Below are positions 8,248 to 17,862 of a stretch of 64,000 bases of DNA, piece after piece. The notes under the pieces were generated by a model. That model had not been told where the DNA came from. It worked only from the letters and a program-made list of their open reading frames with translations, and made no database searches. The DNA comes from Prevotella fusca JCM 17724 (GTDB taxonomy: Bacteria; Bacteroidota; Bacteroidia; Bacteroidales; Bacteroidaceae). The position numbers were made by a program, and so were the translations under genes. The stretch covers positions 206,501-270,500 of the forward strand of contig NZ_CP012074.1 of the NCBI RefSeq assembly GCF_001262015.1, read 5' to 3'. Every line of letters starts with the position of its first letter. Positions within the stretch are counted from its first letter, which is position 1.

Positions 8248-9021
8248 TTAAAGAGATTCCCACGTTTTCATCTTGTTGAGCACCTCGAAGTCAGTCACGT
8301 CAATTTTCGTTGGTGTGACAGATACATATCCATGTTCCAATGCCCACTGGTCATTGTCGGTTGCTTCTGGCTCGTCGTTACGGTAATGTCCTGTCATCCA
8401 GTAGTAGTCAAAGCCACGAGGATGCTTGCAACGTTCCACCTCTCTTATCCAGCTTCCAAAGCCCATACGGCACACCTTCAGTCCGGCAAACTTCTCAACC
8501 TTAGGGAAGTTCACGTTCAGACAGATGCCTTTCGGTAATCCCTCGTCAAGAACTTTCCTGACAATAATCCTTACGTAATCACGCAGGTAAGAGAGGTCGG
8601 CAGCAGTGTTGTAGTCGCAGCTTGAGAATGCTATGGAAGGAATATACTTCATGCAGCCCTCATACGCAATACCCATTGTTCCGCTGTAATGATTGTTCAC
8701 AGAAGAATTGTCGCCGTGATTGATACCGCCCAGGATGAGGTCGGGCTTGCGCCCGGCAAGAATCTGGTCCAAAGCCAGCTTCACACAGTCGACAGGTGTA
8801 CCCGTGCAGGACCATACCTCACAGTCGGGTATGTTGTGACGCTTCTTCAGCAGCAGGTAATCGACTACGGAGAAGGCGCACGAGAACCCCGAACGGGCTG
8901 CCTCTGGTGCACAGACAACGATTTCGGCAAAGTCGGAGAGGAATGAAACGAGCGTGCGGATACCGTTAGAGTGGTATCCGTCATCGTTGGATATAAGTAT
9001 GAGAGGCTTCTTGGAATTCAT
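8248..9021 (-). CDS. surE: 5'/3'-nucleotidase SurE
   Basis: 257 residues from MNSKKPLILISNDDG (9021). The reading frame is open to 9297, but that extension would cross the surE promoter and the divergent parA promoter, so 9021 is taken as the start. SurE is a metal-dependent nucleoside monophosphate phosphatase; the metal-binding pair in SNDDGYHSNGI, the GGINHGDNSS loop and YSGTMGIAYEG are all present. First gene of the surE-lpxB operon. Confidence 0.95.
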   Translation of the reverse strand: MNSKKPLILISNDDGYHSNGIRTLVSFLSDFAEIVVCAPEAARSGFSCAFSVVDYLLLKKRHNIPDCEVWSCTGTPVDCVKLALDQILAGRKPDLILGGINHGDNSSVNNHYSGTMGIAYEGCMKYIPSIAFSSCDYNTAADLSYLRDYVRIIVRKVLDEGLPKGICLNVNFPKVEKFAGLKVCRMGFGSWIREVERCKHPRGFDYYWMTGHYRNDEPEATDNDQWALEHGYVSVTPTKIDVTDFEVLNKMKTWESL

Positions 9022-9043
9022 AATTTTCACTTTTATTTCTGTG

Positions 9044-9051
9044 CAAAAGTA
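9044..9051 (-). promoter_or_regulatory. -7 element of the surE-lpxB promoter
   Basis: Minus-strand TACTTTTG (TAnnTTTG), about 22 bp upstream of the surE start codon; this fixes the start choice at 9021. Confidence 0.65.
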
Positions 9052-9094
9052 CGAAAAAAGGTTTATAAAGCCCTCCAATCTCATATAAAATATG

Positions 9095-9102
9095 TATCTT
9101 TG
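9095..9102 (+). promoter_or_regulatory. -7 element of the parA promoter
   Basis: TATCTTTG 34 bp upstream of the parA ATG at 9137. The frame open from 9092 begins upstream of this promoter element and is therefore not the start. Confidence 0.7.
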
Positions 9103-9136
9103 TACCCTAATAAACGTATTTGGATTAAATAGAAAA

Positions 9137-9904
9137 ATGGGAAAGATTATCGCACTTGCCAACCAGAAAGGCGGCGTAGGAAAGACGACTACCACCATCA
9201 ACCTGGCGGCTTCCTTGGCAACACTTGAGAAGTCTGTATTGGTGATTGATGCCGATCCGCAGGCGAATGCGTCCAGCGGTCTGGGCGTGGATATCAAGGA
9301 GGTGGACTGTTCGCTTTACGAATGTATCATTGACCATGCCGACATAAAAGATGCTATCTATACAACTGACATAGAGGGGTTGGATATTGTTCCGAGCCAT
9401 ATCGACCTTGTTGGAGCTGAGATTGAGATGTTGAAGCTCAGTGGTCGTGAGAAGGTGATGAGCAATCTGCTTGCTCCGATTCGTGATGACTATGATTACA
9501 TTCTGATAGACTGTAGTCCTTCGCTCGGTCTGATTACTGTCAATGCCTTGACGGCAGCTGACTCGGTCGTCATTCCAGTTCAGTGTGAATACTTTGCATT
9601 GGAGGGTATCAGCAAGCTGTTGAATACCATCAAGATTATCAAGAGCAAGCTGAATCCGAAGTTGGAGATTGAGGGCTTCCTGCTGACGATGTATGACAGT
9701 CGTCTGCGCCTTGCCCGTCAGATTTACGACGAAGTGAAACGCCATTTCCAGGAGTTGGTGTTCAAGGCGGTTATCCAGCGCAACGTGAAACTATCCGAGA
9801 GTCCGAGCCACGGCTTGCCGGTCATCCTCTATGATGCCGATTCTACTGGCGCAAAGAACCATCTCAACCTTGCAAAGGAAATCATTGAAAAGAATAAGAA
9901 CTAA
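9137..9904 (+). CDS. parA: ParA/Soj chromosome-partitioning ATPase
   Basis: 255 residues from MGKIIALANQKGG. Deviant Walker A KGGVGKTTT is at about residues 11-19, and the partner motif VIDADPQANASSGLG follows; DCSPSLGLITVNAL is the Walker B region. ParA forms ATP-dependent DNA-bound dimers that move ParB-parS complexes. First gene of parA-parB-DUF5683-lytic transglycosylase-rel, an order conserved in Bacteroidales. The 203-bp gap to parB is longer than usual and carries a 22-bp-period repeat. Confidence 0.96.
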   Translation: MGKIIALANQKGGVGKTTTTINLAASLATLEKSVLVIDADPQANASSGLGVDIKEVDCSLYECIIDHADIKDAIYTTDIEGLDIVPSHIDLVGAEIEMLKLSGREKVMSNLLAPIRDDYDYILIDCSPSLGLITVNALTAADSVVIPVQCEYFALEGISKLLNTIKIIKSKLNPKLEIEGFLLTMYDSRLRLARQIYDEVKRHFQELVFKAVIQRNVKLSESPSHGLPVILYDADSTGAKNHLNLAKEIIEKNKN

Positions 9905-9953
9905 AGAAGGGAAAGACGCAGAGGATAAGGATATGCGCTGAAAACTGGGGATG

Positions 9954-10010
9954 TGCTGTTTGTCGGTTGTGAACCTGCTGTTTTGTAATCGTAGATGTGC
10001 CGTCCGCAGA
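9954..10010. repeat. Weak 22-bp-period repeat between parA and parB
   Basis: TGCTGTTTGT, TGCTGTTTTG and TGCCGTC starts at 9954, 9976 and 9998, exactly 22 bp apart; units otherwise diverged. Nothing else is recognised in the 203-bp gap. Confidence 0.45.
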
Positions 10011-10107
10011 AAGTAAGGAAGTCGTCTGTCGGAAGCAAAGAACAATGTTGTGGCTGGCTTGATTCCTGCTGATTACCCTTGGCTGCTTTAACTCCCAAAC
10101 AAAGACT

Positions 10108-11013
10108 ATGGCTGTACAAAAGAAATATAATCGAAATGCAAAGACCAATGCCCTCGGCCGTGGTCTGGATGCGTTGATATCTACTGAGGCTGTCAGCACA
10201 CAGGGCAGCTCAACGATTAACGAGGTCGCTTTGGACCAGATAGAAGCCAATCCTAACCAGCCGCGCCGTGAGTTCGATCCCGTTGCGCTGGAAGAGTTGG
10301 CAAACAGTATTCGTGAGTTGGGACTCGTTCAGCCGATTACCCTGCGTCAGGTGGACGATAACCGCTTCCAGATTATTGCTGGTGAGCGTCGTTGGCGTGC
10401 CAGTCAGCTGGCAGGATTGACAGCTATCCCGGCTTATATCCGCACCATCAAGGATGAAAGTGTGATGGAACTGGCGTTGGTTGAGAATATTCAGCGTGAA
10501 GACCTGAATGCGATAGAGATAGCCTTGGCATACGAACATCTGCTGGAGAAGAGCGGTATGACACAGGAACGTGTGGCAGAACGTGTGGGCAAGAGCCGTG
10601 CAGCCATTGCCAATTACCTCCGTCTGCTGAAACTTCCGGCACTGGTCCAGATGGGTCTGCAGAAGAAGGAGATAGACATGGGGCATGCCCGTGCACTGCT
10701 TTCACTGGACAGCCCGTCGCTGCAGCTGAAGCTCTATCGTGAGATACTGAAGAACGGTTATAGTGTCCGCAAGGTAGAGGAACTCTGCCAGCAGCTTAAT
10801 AGTGGTGAAGATATCCAGAGTGCAAAGAAGAAGATTGCAGCCCGCACCCGCCTGCCAGAGGAGTTCAATATCCTCAAGCAGCGTCTCTCGTCGTTCTTTG
10901 ATACAAAGGTACAGATGAGTTGCAATGCGAATGGTAAGGGTAAAATCAGCATTCCGTTTGCATCAGAAGAGGAGCTGTTGCACATCATGGAAGTGATGGA
11001 CAAGATGAAGTAG
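10108..11013 (+). CDS. parB: ParB/Spo0J chromosome-partitioning protein
   Basis: 301 residues. N-terminal segment KTNALGRGLDALI is the ParA-stimulating peptide region; NPNQPRREFD begins the ParB/Srx nuclease-like CTPase domain, with the conserved GERRWRA motif near residue 92; a central HTH (MTQERVAERVGKSRAAIANYLRLLKLP) reads parS. The C-terminal part is a dimerisation domain. I looked for a parS-like palindrome (TGTTnCACGTGnAACA type) nearby and saw none. Confidence 0.96.
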   Translation: MAVQKKYNRNAKTNALGRGLDALISTEAVSTQGSSTINEVALDQIEANPNQPRREFDPVALEELANSIRELGLVQPITLRQVDDNRFQIIAGERRWRASQLAGLTAIPAYIRTIKDESVMELALVENIQREDLNAIEIALAYEHLLEKSGMTQERVAERVGKSRAAIANYLRLLKLPALVQMGLQKKEIDMGHARALLSLDSPSLQLKLYREILKNGYSVRKVEELCQQLNSGEDIQSAKKKIAARTRLPEEFNILKQRLSSFFDTKVQMSCNANGKGKISIPFASEEELLHIMEVMDKMK

Positions 11014-11096
11014 GCTTTTCGGATCTTGGAAATAAAGGTATTAGTAAACATAAGATAATCAAGATTTCTGATTCAGACGGATTGTTGCTAACTATT

Positions 11097-11140
11097 GGTA
11101 ATACGATTACTGGCTGTTGGTAATATGATTGCCTGATAGT
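11097..11140. repeat. Two 22-bp palindromic units between parB and DUF5683
   Basis: GTAATACGATTAC (centre 11104) and GTAATATGATTGC (centre 11126) are palindromes exactly 22 bp apart; the following sequence no longer fits. Another sequence family with the same period. Confidence 0.5.
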
Positions 11141-11226
11141 GGGATTGCCGTTCAAACTGCTGGCTGCAGAGCAGATGACGATGAGTTTGCGGCAAATCAG
11201 AAACTTGAGAAAGATAATGGGTGGTG

Positions 11227-12006
11227 ATGAAGTTGAATGAAATGATCCTCAGAGGACTGTTGACAGCCGGAATGTTTGCCGGTGTCGTGGGCGTACAGGC
11301 GCAGGTTCTTTCCCATGACACGATAAAGGTGGTCTATCCAGGTGATTCTGCAGTCGTTGAGGTGACTGATTCGCAGGATAAGTACATTGAGGAGAAAGCT
11401 ATCCTTACGCCAGACGCCGAGGGGAGGCTTACCTCCGTGATGCGGAAGGACAGTGTCAGCATGACAAGAAAGAAGGGGCGCGACTGGGACAAGTGGCGTC
11501 CAAGTCCAAAGCGTGCACTGTGGCTTGCCCTCGTGTTGCCGGGTGCTGGACAGGTCTACAACCGCAAGTACTGGAAGCTGCCTATCTTCTATGGAGGCTT
11601 TGTGGGTTGTATCTATGCCATGACATGGAACAATCAGATGTATCATGACTATGCCCAGGCATACTTAGATATTACAGATAATGACCCGAAGACGCAGAGT
11701 TATAACAACTTCCTGCATCTCGGAACGGCCATCACTCCTTCCAATGAGGAACGCTACAAGAACATCTTTAAGCAGCGTAAGGACCGTTATCGTCGTTGGC
11801 GTGACTTGAGTATCTTTACCTCCATCGCCGTTTATGCGTTGTCGGTTATTGATGCATACGTGGATGCCTCATTGTCTGACTTTGACATATCAGACGACCT
11901 TTCGCTGCACATTGCACCGACGGTCATATCAGATAAGAGTTTCGCTACACCCAACAATCCTTTCCGTTCATCGGCTATAGGACTCGGTTGTAGTCTGACA
12001 TTCTAA
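11227..12006 (+). CDS. DUF5683 family protein
   Basis: About 259 residues from MKLNEMILRG (an upstream GTG at 11221 is possible). A signal peptide (LLTAGMFAGVVGVQAQ) is followed by a central family-typical block PSPKRALWLALVLPGAGQVYNRKYWKLPI with hydrophobic segments suggesting membrane association. Function unknown; the gene is a constant neighbour of parB and the lytic transglycosylase in Bacteroidales, which hints at an envelope role. Confidence 0.85.
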   Translation: MKLNEMILRGLLTAGMFAGVVGVQAQVLSHDTIKVVYPGDSAVVEVTDSQDKYIEEKAILTPDAEGRLTSVMRKDSVSMTRKKGRDWDKWRPSPKRALWLALVLPGAGQVYNRKYWKLPIFYGGFVGCIYAMTWNNQMYHDYAQAYLDITDNDPKTQSYNNFLHLGTAITPSNEERYKNIFKQRKDRYRRWRDLSIFTSIAVYALSVIDAYVDASLSDFDISDDLSLHIAPTVISDKSFATPNNPFRSSAIGLGCSLTF

Positions 12007-12046
12007 GCAGCAGCGCACTGTTTTTGCGCCAACTAAACAAGAAATA

Positions 12047-13183
12047 ATGAACTGGAAAAGATATATTGTTTCCTTCCTTATAGCAATGGGGGCAACTTGT
12101 GGAGTACATGCACAGCACCAGATGGTCATTGATAATCGCGGTAAGACCGTTGATGTGATGATTCCTGCAGCTGATGGAACTATGGTAGGGTACGTGGATG
12201 TGGACTATTCGGATGCAAAGTTCTATAACAGTGGCATGCAGATGGGGTTCAACAGCACGCCTTCATCCAGTATAGCAGATGCAGATAACGGTATGGAAGT
12301 TATCGACCGTAAGATGCGCAATCTCTCGAATGTGATGATGCTGACGTGCAATGAGGAAGTAAAAAGGTATATCGACCGTTATACAAAGGCTGGACGTCAG
12401 TCTACCTGTTACCTGCTTGGACGGGCACGTTATTACAATCCGTTCTTTGAGAAAGCACTGCGTTCCTACGGTTTGCCGTTGGAACTAAAGTATCTTCCTG
12501 TGATAGAGTCCGGACTGAATCCCAATGCTACATCACGTGTGGGGGCTGCAGGATTATGGCAGTTCATGACAACTACAGGAAAGCAGTATGACCTTCAGAT
12601 AGACAGCTACATTGATGAACGGCGTGACCCGGAGAAGTCTTCTTATGCCGCAGCACGTATGTTGAGCGACCTTTACAATCGTTTCGGCGACTGGACACTG
12701 GCACTTGCTGCCTATAATTGTGGTCCCGGTCGTGTCAGCAATGCCATAGCCAAGGCTGGTGGAGGTGCCGATTTCTGGGCGGTCTATCAGTATCTGCCGA
12801 AGGAAACACGAGGTTATGTGCCGGCTTTCATCGCAGCCAGCTATGTGATGAACTACTATGGTGATTACGATATAACGCCTTTGTCGACAGGTCTGCCTAA
12901 CAGTTGCGATACGATTATCGTGGAAAAAGACGTCACACTTGCCAGAGTCGCAGGCGTATTGGGTATGAATGTGGATGATTTGAAGGTTCTCAACCCGCAG
13001 TACCGGCAGGGTTTCATCAGGGCTTTTGCCAGCAATGGTGCAGCCAAACTGCGTCTGCCGTCTGAAATGATTGAGAAGTTCAGATGCTACAAAGACCAGA
13101 TTTACCAGAACGATACAGCCACCGAAGATCCTGACATGACCATTGCAGCTGCTAATACAAGCCAGCAGGAAGCACTACACTAA
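12047..13183 (+). CDS. Exported lytic transglycosylase (MltD-like)
   Basis: 378 residues with signal peptide ending near VHAQ (22). A goose-type SLT domain spans about residues 135-275: catalytic Glu is E154 in LPVIESGLNPNA, followed by GAAGLWQFMTTTGKQY and AYNCGPG. It cleaves the MurNAc-GlcNAc bond of peptidoglycan, leaving a 1,6-anhydro end. After residue 285 (CDTIIVEKDVTLARVAGVLG) comes one LysM-like module for glycan binding. Fourth gene of the parAB cluster, 40 bp before rel. Confidence 0.92.
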   Translation: MNWKRYIVSFLIAMGATCGVHAQHQMVIDNRGKTVDVMIPAADGTMVGYVDVDYSDAKFYNSGMQMGFNSTPSSSIADADNGMEVIDRKMRNLSNVMMLTCNEEVKRYIDRYTKAGRQSTCYLLGRARYYNPFFEKALRSYGLPLELKYLPVIESGLNPNATSRVGAAGLWQFMTTTGKQYDLQIDSYIDERRDPEKSSYAAARMLSDLYNRFGDWTLALAAYNCGPGRVSNAIAKAGGGADFWAVYQYLPKETRGYVPAFIAASYVMNYYGDYDITPLSTGLPNSCDTIIVEKDVTLARVAGVLGMNVDDLKVLNPQYRQGFIRAFASNGAAKLRLPSEMIEKFRCYKDQIYQNDTATEDPDMTIAAANTSQQEALH

Positions 13184-13223
13184 CAAGAAACTTTCACCTT
13201 ATTATATAACTGGAGGATGCACT

Positions 13224-15515
13224 ATGGAGAAGGACAATATTGAAGTTAAAGAGATTGACTATGAGAAGATGGTTGATGATGCCTTTCAGCATCTTATTGA
13301 TACCTATCTCGCTTCACGTCACCGAAAGAAGGTTGACATCATAACCAAGGCATTCAACTTCGCACGACAGGCACACAAGGGCGTGCGCCGCTTGTCGGGT
13401 GAACCTTATATTATGCACCCTATTGCCGTTGCACAGATTGCCTGCGAGGAAATGGGACTGGGTGCAACGAGCATCAGTGCAGCCCTGTTGCACGATGTTG
13501 TTGAAGATACCGACTATACGGTTGAAGATATGGAGAATATCTTTGGTCCGAAGATTGCACAGATAGTGGACGGGCTGACAAAGATTTCCGGTGGTATCTT
13601 TGGCGAACAGGCTTCGGCACAGGCTGAGAACTTCAAGAAACTGCTGCTTACGATGAGCGATGATATTCGTGTTATCCTCATCAAGATATGCGACCGTCTG
13701 CACAACATGCGCACCCTTGAGTCCCAGCCTGCCAGCAAGCAGTATAAGATTGCGGGTGAAACGCTTTACATCTATGCGCCTCTTGCCAACCGTCTGGGGT
13801 TGAATAAAATCAAGACAGAACTGGAAGACCTCAGCTTCCGTTATGAACATCCTGATGCATACGCCTCTATTGAGAGGAAACTTGCTTCAACACAGGCACA
13901 GCGTGACACCCTCTTCGAGCAGTTTACAGCACCTATCCGTGCCGAACTTGACAAGATGGGCTTTGAATATGAACTCAAGGCACGTGTGAAGAGTCCTTAT
14001 TCTATTTGGAATAAGATGCAGAACAAGCATGTTACCTTTGAGGAAATCTATGATATTCTTGCCGTCCGAATCATCTATAAGCCTAAGTCAAAGGACGATG
14101 AAATCAATAACTGTTTCCAGATTTATGTGGCTATAAGCCAGATTTACAAGAGCCATCCTGACCGTCTGCGTGACTGGGTGAACCATCCGAAGGCAAATGG
14201 CTATCAGGCTTTGCACGTGACGCTCATGTCTGCTAAGGGGCGTTGGATTGAGGTGCAGATTCGTTCCGAACACATGAACGAACTTGCTGAACAGGGCTTT
14301 GCTGCACATTGGAAGTATAAGGACGGCGGCGAGATTACAGAGGATGAAGGCGAATTGAACGAGTGGCTCAGTACGATAAAGGAAATACTTGACGACCCGC
14401 AGCCGGATGCCATGGACTTCCTCGATGCCATCAAGCTCAACCTCTTTGCATCAGAGATATTTGTCTTTACACCGAAAGGTGAGATTAAGACGATGCCGGC
14501 AGGATGTACTGCACTTGACTTTGCTTTTCAGATTCATACCTTCCTTGGCAGCCATTGTATTGGTGCGAAGGTCAACCACAAACTTGTACCATTGAGTCAT
14601 AAACTCAGCAGTGGTGATCAGGTTGAGATTCTGACTTCCATGTCGCAGCATGTCAATCCGTCATGGATAAACTTCGTTTCTACGGCAAAGGCGAAGGCAA
14701 AGATACAGGCTATCCTGCGGCGTGAGAGCCGTGAGTTACAGAAGGCTGGTGAGGAACAGCTTTCAAAGTGGTTGCAGGCACATGACCTGGAGATGACCAC
14801 AGCTACGCTGGATAAGCTCTGTGAGCTGCACGACCTGCACAAACATGACAGTCTTTTCCTTGCTGTCGGCGACAAGACGGTTATCCTCGGTGACACTGAT
14901 CTGAACGAACTTCGTGGAAAGAAGACGGAGAAGACCATTTCTGTTAAAAAGTGGCGTCGTTATGTTCCGTTCCTGAAGTCGAATGAGAAAAAGGCTGATG
15001 CTCCATCAGATGCTAATAGCCTCTCATCCACAGAAGGATTGATTGTTGTGACAAAAGAACTCAACAGGAAAAAGCCAATCTTCATCAACGAAGAGAATGT
15101 TCATCGTTACCTTTTCCCACATTGCTGTCATGCCATCCCAGGTGATGATGTTCTCGGTTATATAGATAATAAGAACCACATCGAAATCCATAAGCGTGCC
15201 TGTCCGGTTGCTTCAAAGCTGAAGGCAAGCTATGGTGGCAGAATCCTGGATGCCAAGTGGGATATGCATCGCCGTATCTTATTCGATGCAACGATTGAGA
15301 TATGCGGTATCGACCGCAGTGGTATGCTGCATGACATCTCCGATGTTCTTTCCGATCAGTTGGGTGTCAATATTCGCAAGATAACCATTTCCAGTGATAA
15401 TGGTATCTTTGAGGGAAAGATAGAATTGCAGGTTCACGACCGTAAGGATGTCAAGCTCATTGTGGAGAGTATGAAGAATATCAAGGACATGCAGGAGGTA
15501 CTGGAGGTGCTTTAG
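13224..15515 (+). CDS. rel: Bifunctional (p)ppGpp synthetase/hydrolase (Rel/SpoT type)
   Basis: 763 residues from MEKDNIEV (13224), which has a good ribosome site (ggagga) 7 bp upstream; the frame is open to 13143 but that overlaps the preceding gene. The HD hydrolase domain is intact: H51, H65 and H90/D91 in LLHDVVEDT. The synthetase domain contains KSPYSIWNKM, GYQALHVTL and EVQIRS. TGS follows (FVFTPKGEIKTMPAG), then a zinc-finger-like/RIS region (CCHAIPGDDVLGYI) and a C-terminal ACT domain. It sets the level of the stringent-response alarmone. Confidence 0.95.
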   Translation: MEKDNIEVKEIDYEKMVDDAFQHLIDTYLASRHRKKVDIITKAFNFARQAHKGVRRLSGEPYIMHPIAVAQIACEEMGLGATSISAALLHDVVEDTDYTVEDMENIFGPKIAQIVDGLTKISGGIFGEQASAQAENFKKLLLTMSDDIRVILIKICDRLHNMRTLESQPASKQYKIAGETLYIYAPLANRLGLNKIKTELEDLSFRYEHPDAYASIERKLASTQAQRDTLFEQFTAPIRAELDKMGFEYELKARVKSPYSIWNKMQNKHVTFEEIYDILAVRIIYKPKSKDDEINNCFQIYVAISQIYKSHPDRLRDWVNHPKANGYQALHVTLMSAKGRWIEVQIRSEHMNELAEQGFAAHWKYKDGGEITEDEGELNEWLSTIKEILDDPQPDAMDFLDAIKLNLFASEIFVFTPKGEIKTMPAGCTALDFAFQIHTFLGSHCIGAKVNHKLVPLSHKLSSGDQVEILTSMSQHVNPSWINFVSTAKAKAKIQAILRRESRELQKAGEEQLSKWLQAHDLEMTTATLDKLCELHDLHKHDSLFLAVGDKTVILGDTDLNELRGKKTEKTISVKKWRRYVPFLKSNEKKADAPSDANSLSSTEGLIVVTKELNRKKPIFINEENVHRYLFPHCCHAIPGDDVLGYIDNKNHIEIHKRACPVASKLKASYGGRILDAKWDMHRRILFDATIEICGIDRSGMLHDISDVLSDQLGVNIRKITISSDNGIFEGKIELQVHDRKDVKLIVESMKNIKDMQEVLEVL

Positions 15516-15607
15516 CCTTTTGGTAAACTACTTGTTCTCATGTCCTATACGTGTGTCAAAGCTATGACGGCACAAAGAAAAGTTTATATTGTAAGGATTA
15601 AGATTTA

Positions 15608-15658
15608 AAGAGCCGTACCGGAATGCTGTGTTAGCATTCTGATACGGCTCTTCTTCGT
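15608..15658 (+). terminator. Terminator hairpin after rel
   Basis: A 20-bp stem (15608-15627 with 15633-15652) with one mismatch and one G-T pair. Stem bases parallel those of the cls terminator (GAGCCRTAYCGGAA) but with changes on both sides of the stem. Confidence 0.8.
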
Positions 15659-16055
15659 GTTTAGTAGGTGTTTAAAGCTATCACGCAATTGTTTCATTAA
15701 ACCTCAACGTTCATCATTCCTTATTAATTGTTTTTATATTCGGCACCTTGTCTGCCTTCCAATCTTGTCCTTGCTCGCTATACCTTTGTTATAAAGACAA
15801 ACATTCTGCCCGACAATCAACCGAAAAAGGTTCAGGCTCTAATGAACGATTCGTTTAAACACACCTGTGCGTCTGTTCTGTTTTCTTTCTTGCTTTACTA
15901 ATGTCTTCAAATCTGTTTTTCTTCATTCCGCCTGCTATTCATCTGTCTGAAGTTATTGTAGCAGATAGGAACAGGCATTCTTCTCAGTCCATTATATCAA
16001 ATTGTGGCGGATTCTAAAAGGGTGTTTCTCCTCGTTCAAATCTTCTCTTTGGCGA

Positions 16056-16145
16056 ATTCTTTTCATGAAAAGAAATACTTTTCTTCATGAAAATAATTAT
16101 TTCTTTTCGTGAAGAAAAATATTTATGGTCGTGAAGAAAACCTGC
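16056..16145. repeat. 22-bp-period TTCATGAA array, copy B
   Basis: CATGAA/CGTGAA cores at 16064, 16086, 16108 and 16130, exactly 22 bp apart. The left junction 'cgaattcttttcatg' is the same as in copy A. Confidence 0.85.
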
Positions 16146-16222
16146 AAGTTATGTGGTATTACTCATTGTAGACAGGTGTACTGTTACCCGTAAAGCCTGC
16201 TTTTGTGAGGCGAATGGTATAT

Positions 16223-16258
16223 GAAAAAGAGGGAGTTCAGTATCAGCTCTCTCTTCAT
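16223..16258 (-). terminator. Terminator of the nuclease-helicase operon
   Basis: On the minus strand a 9-bp stem (16227-16235 with 16247-16255, one G-T pair) is followed by five T. Confidence 0.6.
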
Positions 16259-16309
16259 TACATTTCTTTGGACTGTGATTAAGTCTGCGATGGTAATTCC
16301 CACAGTCCT

Positions 16310-17821
16310 TTATTCCACTTGTGTCTTCGGCCAGTTGACAAGATAAAGATGCTCTGTAGCACGGGTGAAGGCTGTATAGAGCCAGTGGATATAATCGGGT
16401 GTAAGCATCTCATCCGTCATATAACCTTGGTCGAGATAGATGTGTGCCCACTGTCCGCCCTGCGCCTTATGGCAGGTGATGGCATAACCGAACTTAACCT
16501 GCAAGGCATTGTAATAATCATCCTCACGGAGTTTCTTCATACGGTCAGCCTTTAATGGAATGTCTGCATAGTCCTCCAGCACACGCTGAAAGAGCTGTTC
16601 ATTCTGCTTCTGTGTCAAGGCTGGTGCCTCCGTCATCAGTGCATCAAGGATAACGGTCATATCCTCTTCTGCATTATCATAATCGGGGAACTCCAGCGAG
16701 ACATCGGCAAATCGGAATCCATAGAGTTCCCGAACGTTGCGGACACGGCGGACAACGGCACGGTCGCCGTTGGCAATGAAGGAGAGAGATGTGGGATGTC
16801 CTGTCGCTGACAACAGAGTGTTGTTCGGGATTGTATTAGCAACAGCGGGGCTTATGCCCCTCCCTTCGGGGGAAGGGAAGGGGGAGGTTACAGGTTCGTT
16901 TGCTTTATACTTATTCTTCACCACCATCAACATATCTCCCGTAGTCAGTTCCTCTTCACGTCCAAGCACCATGGTGCGGATACCCTGATTGAAGATGTTG
17001 GCACGCTTGTTTGAGCGTGTAATGACCATCGTTTCATCTATCCCTACTTCCGAATAGCTGGACGCAAGTCGCTCGATGAGCTCGTCACCGGGGACGATGG
17101 AGATGTCGGCAAAGCCGTTGAAGCGAATCTTGGGCAGCTGCGTGACATCATCGTGGGTAATCATCTGTCGGATAACCGTGGCATTATAAAGGATGCCGGA
17201 GTCCTGGCTCTGGCGGAGTACCTCATTCAGGTCACATTCGTAGACCGTCAGTCCGTATGTACGCAGCACATCAGCACGCAGGGCAGGACTCTCTTCTTCC
17301 CCCACTGGAGGGAGCTGTGCCTTGTCACCCACAAGCAGCATACGGCAGTTGCGGTCGTTATATACATACTGAATGAGGTCATCCAGCAGACAACCACTGC
17401 CAAATGTCGTGTTGTTTGATGACAGACTGATCATAGAAGCCTCGTCAACCATGAAAAGGCGGTCGCGAAAGAGGTTGACATTCAGATTGAACTTCCCCTC
17501 CAGTCCTGTAAAGGCTTTCTCCCGATAGATACAACGATGGATTGTGGAAGCCGGCTGGTTTGCATTCAAGGAGAATACCTTTGCTGCACGACCAGTCGGA
17601 GCCAGTAGTGTGACCTTCTGTCTCAACTCCATCATTGTGCGCACAATAGCACCCGCCAGGGAGGTCTTACCCGTGCCGGCACTGCCTCGGAGAATCATCA
17701 CCGCACGCTCATCACGGTCGGTCATGAAACGTGCGAAGGTGTCGGTGGCACGCATCTGGTCATCGGTAGGAGCGAAACCAAAGTTCTGCAACACCCTATA
17801 CGTCAGTTCTTCGTGTATCAT
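16310..17821 (-). CDS. RecD/Dda-like superfamily 1 DNA helicase
   Basis: 503 residues. Walker A GSAGTGKTS (46-54), Walker B-like MVDEASM (124-130), GDKAQLPPVG (165-174), and C-terminal UvrD-like motifs TCHKAQGGQW (449-458) and YTAFTRATEHLYLV (482-495). A 5'-3' SF1 helicase probably used in repair or recombination. Between 'VVKNKYKANEP' and 'SFIANGDRAVV' sits a ~34-residue insert (about 313-346, starting SPFPSPEGRG) coded by a GC-rich intergenic-type repeat; relatives I recall run straight through here. Downstream of the nuclease gene (41 bp). Confidence 0.88.
   Translation of the reverse strand: MIHEELTYRVLQNFGFAPTDDQMRATDTFARFMTDRDERAVMILRGSAGTGKTSLAGAIVRTMMELRQKVTLLAPTGRAAKVFSLNANQPASTIHRCIYREKAFTGLEGKFNLNVNLFRDRLFMVDEASMISLSSNNTTFGSGCLLDDLIQYVYNDRNCRMLLVGDKAQLPPVGEEESPALRADVLRTYGLTVYECDLNEVLRQSQDSGILYNATVIRQMITHDDVTQLPKIRFNGFADISIVPGDELIERLASSYSEVGIDETMVITRSNKRANIFNQGIRTMVLGREEELTTGDMLMVVKNKYKANEPVTSPFPSPEGRGISPAVANTIPNNTLLSATGHPTSLSFIANGDRAVVRRVRNVRELYGFRFADVSLEFPDYDNAEEDMTVILDALMTEAPALTQKQNEQLFQRVLEDYADIPLKADRMKKLREDDYYNALQVKFGYAITCHKAQGGQWAHIYLDQGYMTDEMLTPDYIHWLYTAFTRATEHLYLVNWPKTQVE
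16857..16887. repeat. GC-rich GGGGAGG-type repeat inside the helicase gene
   Basis: Contains a perfect hairpin CCCTTC-GGGG-GAAGGG (16862-16877) and ends GGGGGAGG. The same style of element appears between genes at 20477-20511 and as the hairpin at 28070-28106. Here it is read in frame as part of the SPFPSPEGRG insert. Confidence 0.6.
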
Positions 17822-17862
17822 CTTTCATTGTTCTGAAGGGTTATAAGGCATTGACTTGCCGA

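Larger units (their letters stand above)
15659..16309. other. Non-coding region between convergent rel and helicase genes
   Basis: No gene seen. It holds the TTCATGAA repeat array (16061-16145), a minus-strand terminator (16223-16258) and an 8-bp-stem hairpin with arms GGACTGTG (16270) and CACAGTCC (16300) just past the helicase stop codon. Confidence 0.6.

Noticed and set aside
9905..11220. parS site near parAB
   Set aside because: No TGTTnCACGTGnAACA-like palindrome seen in the non-coding stretches.
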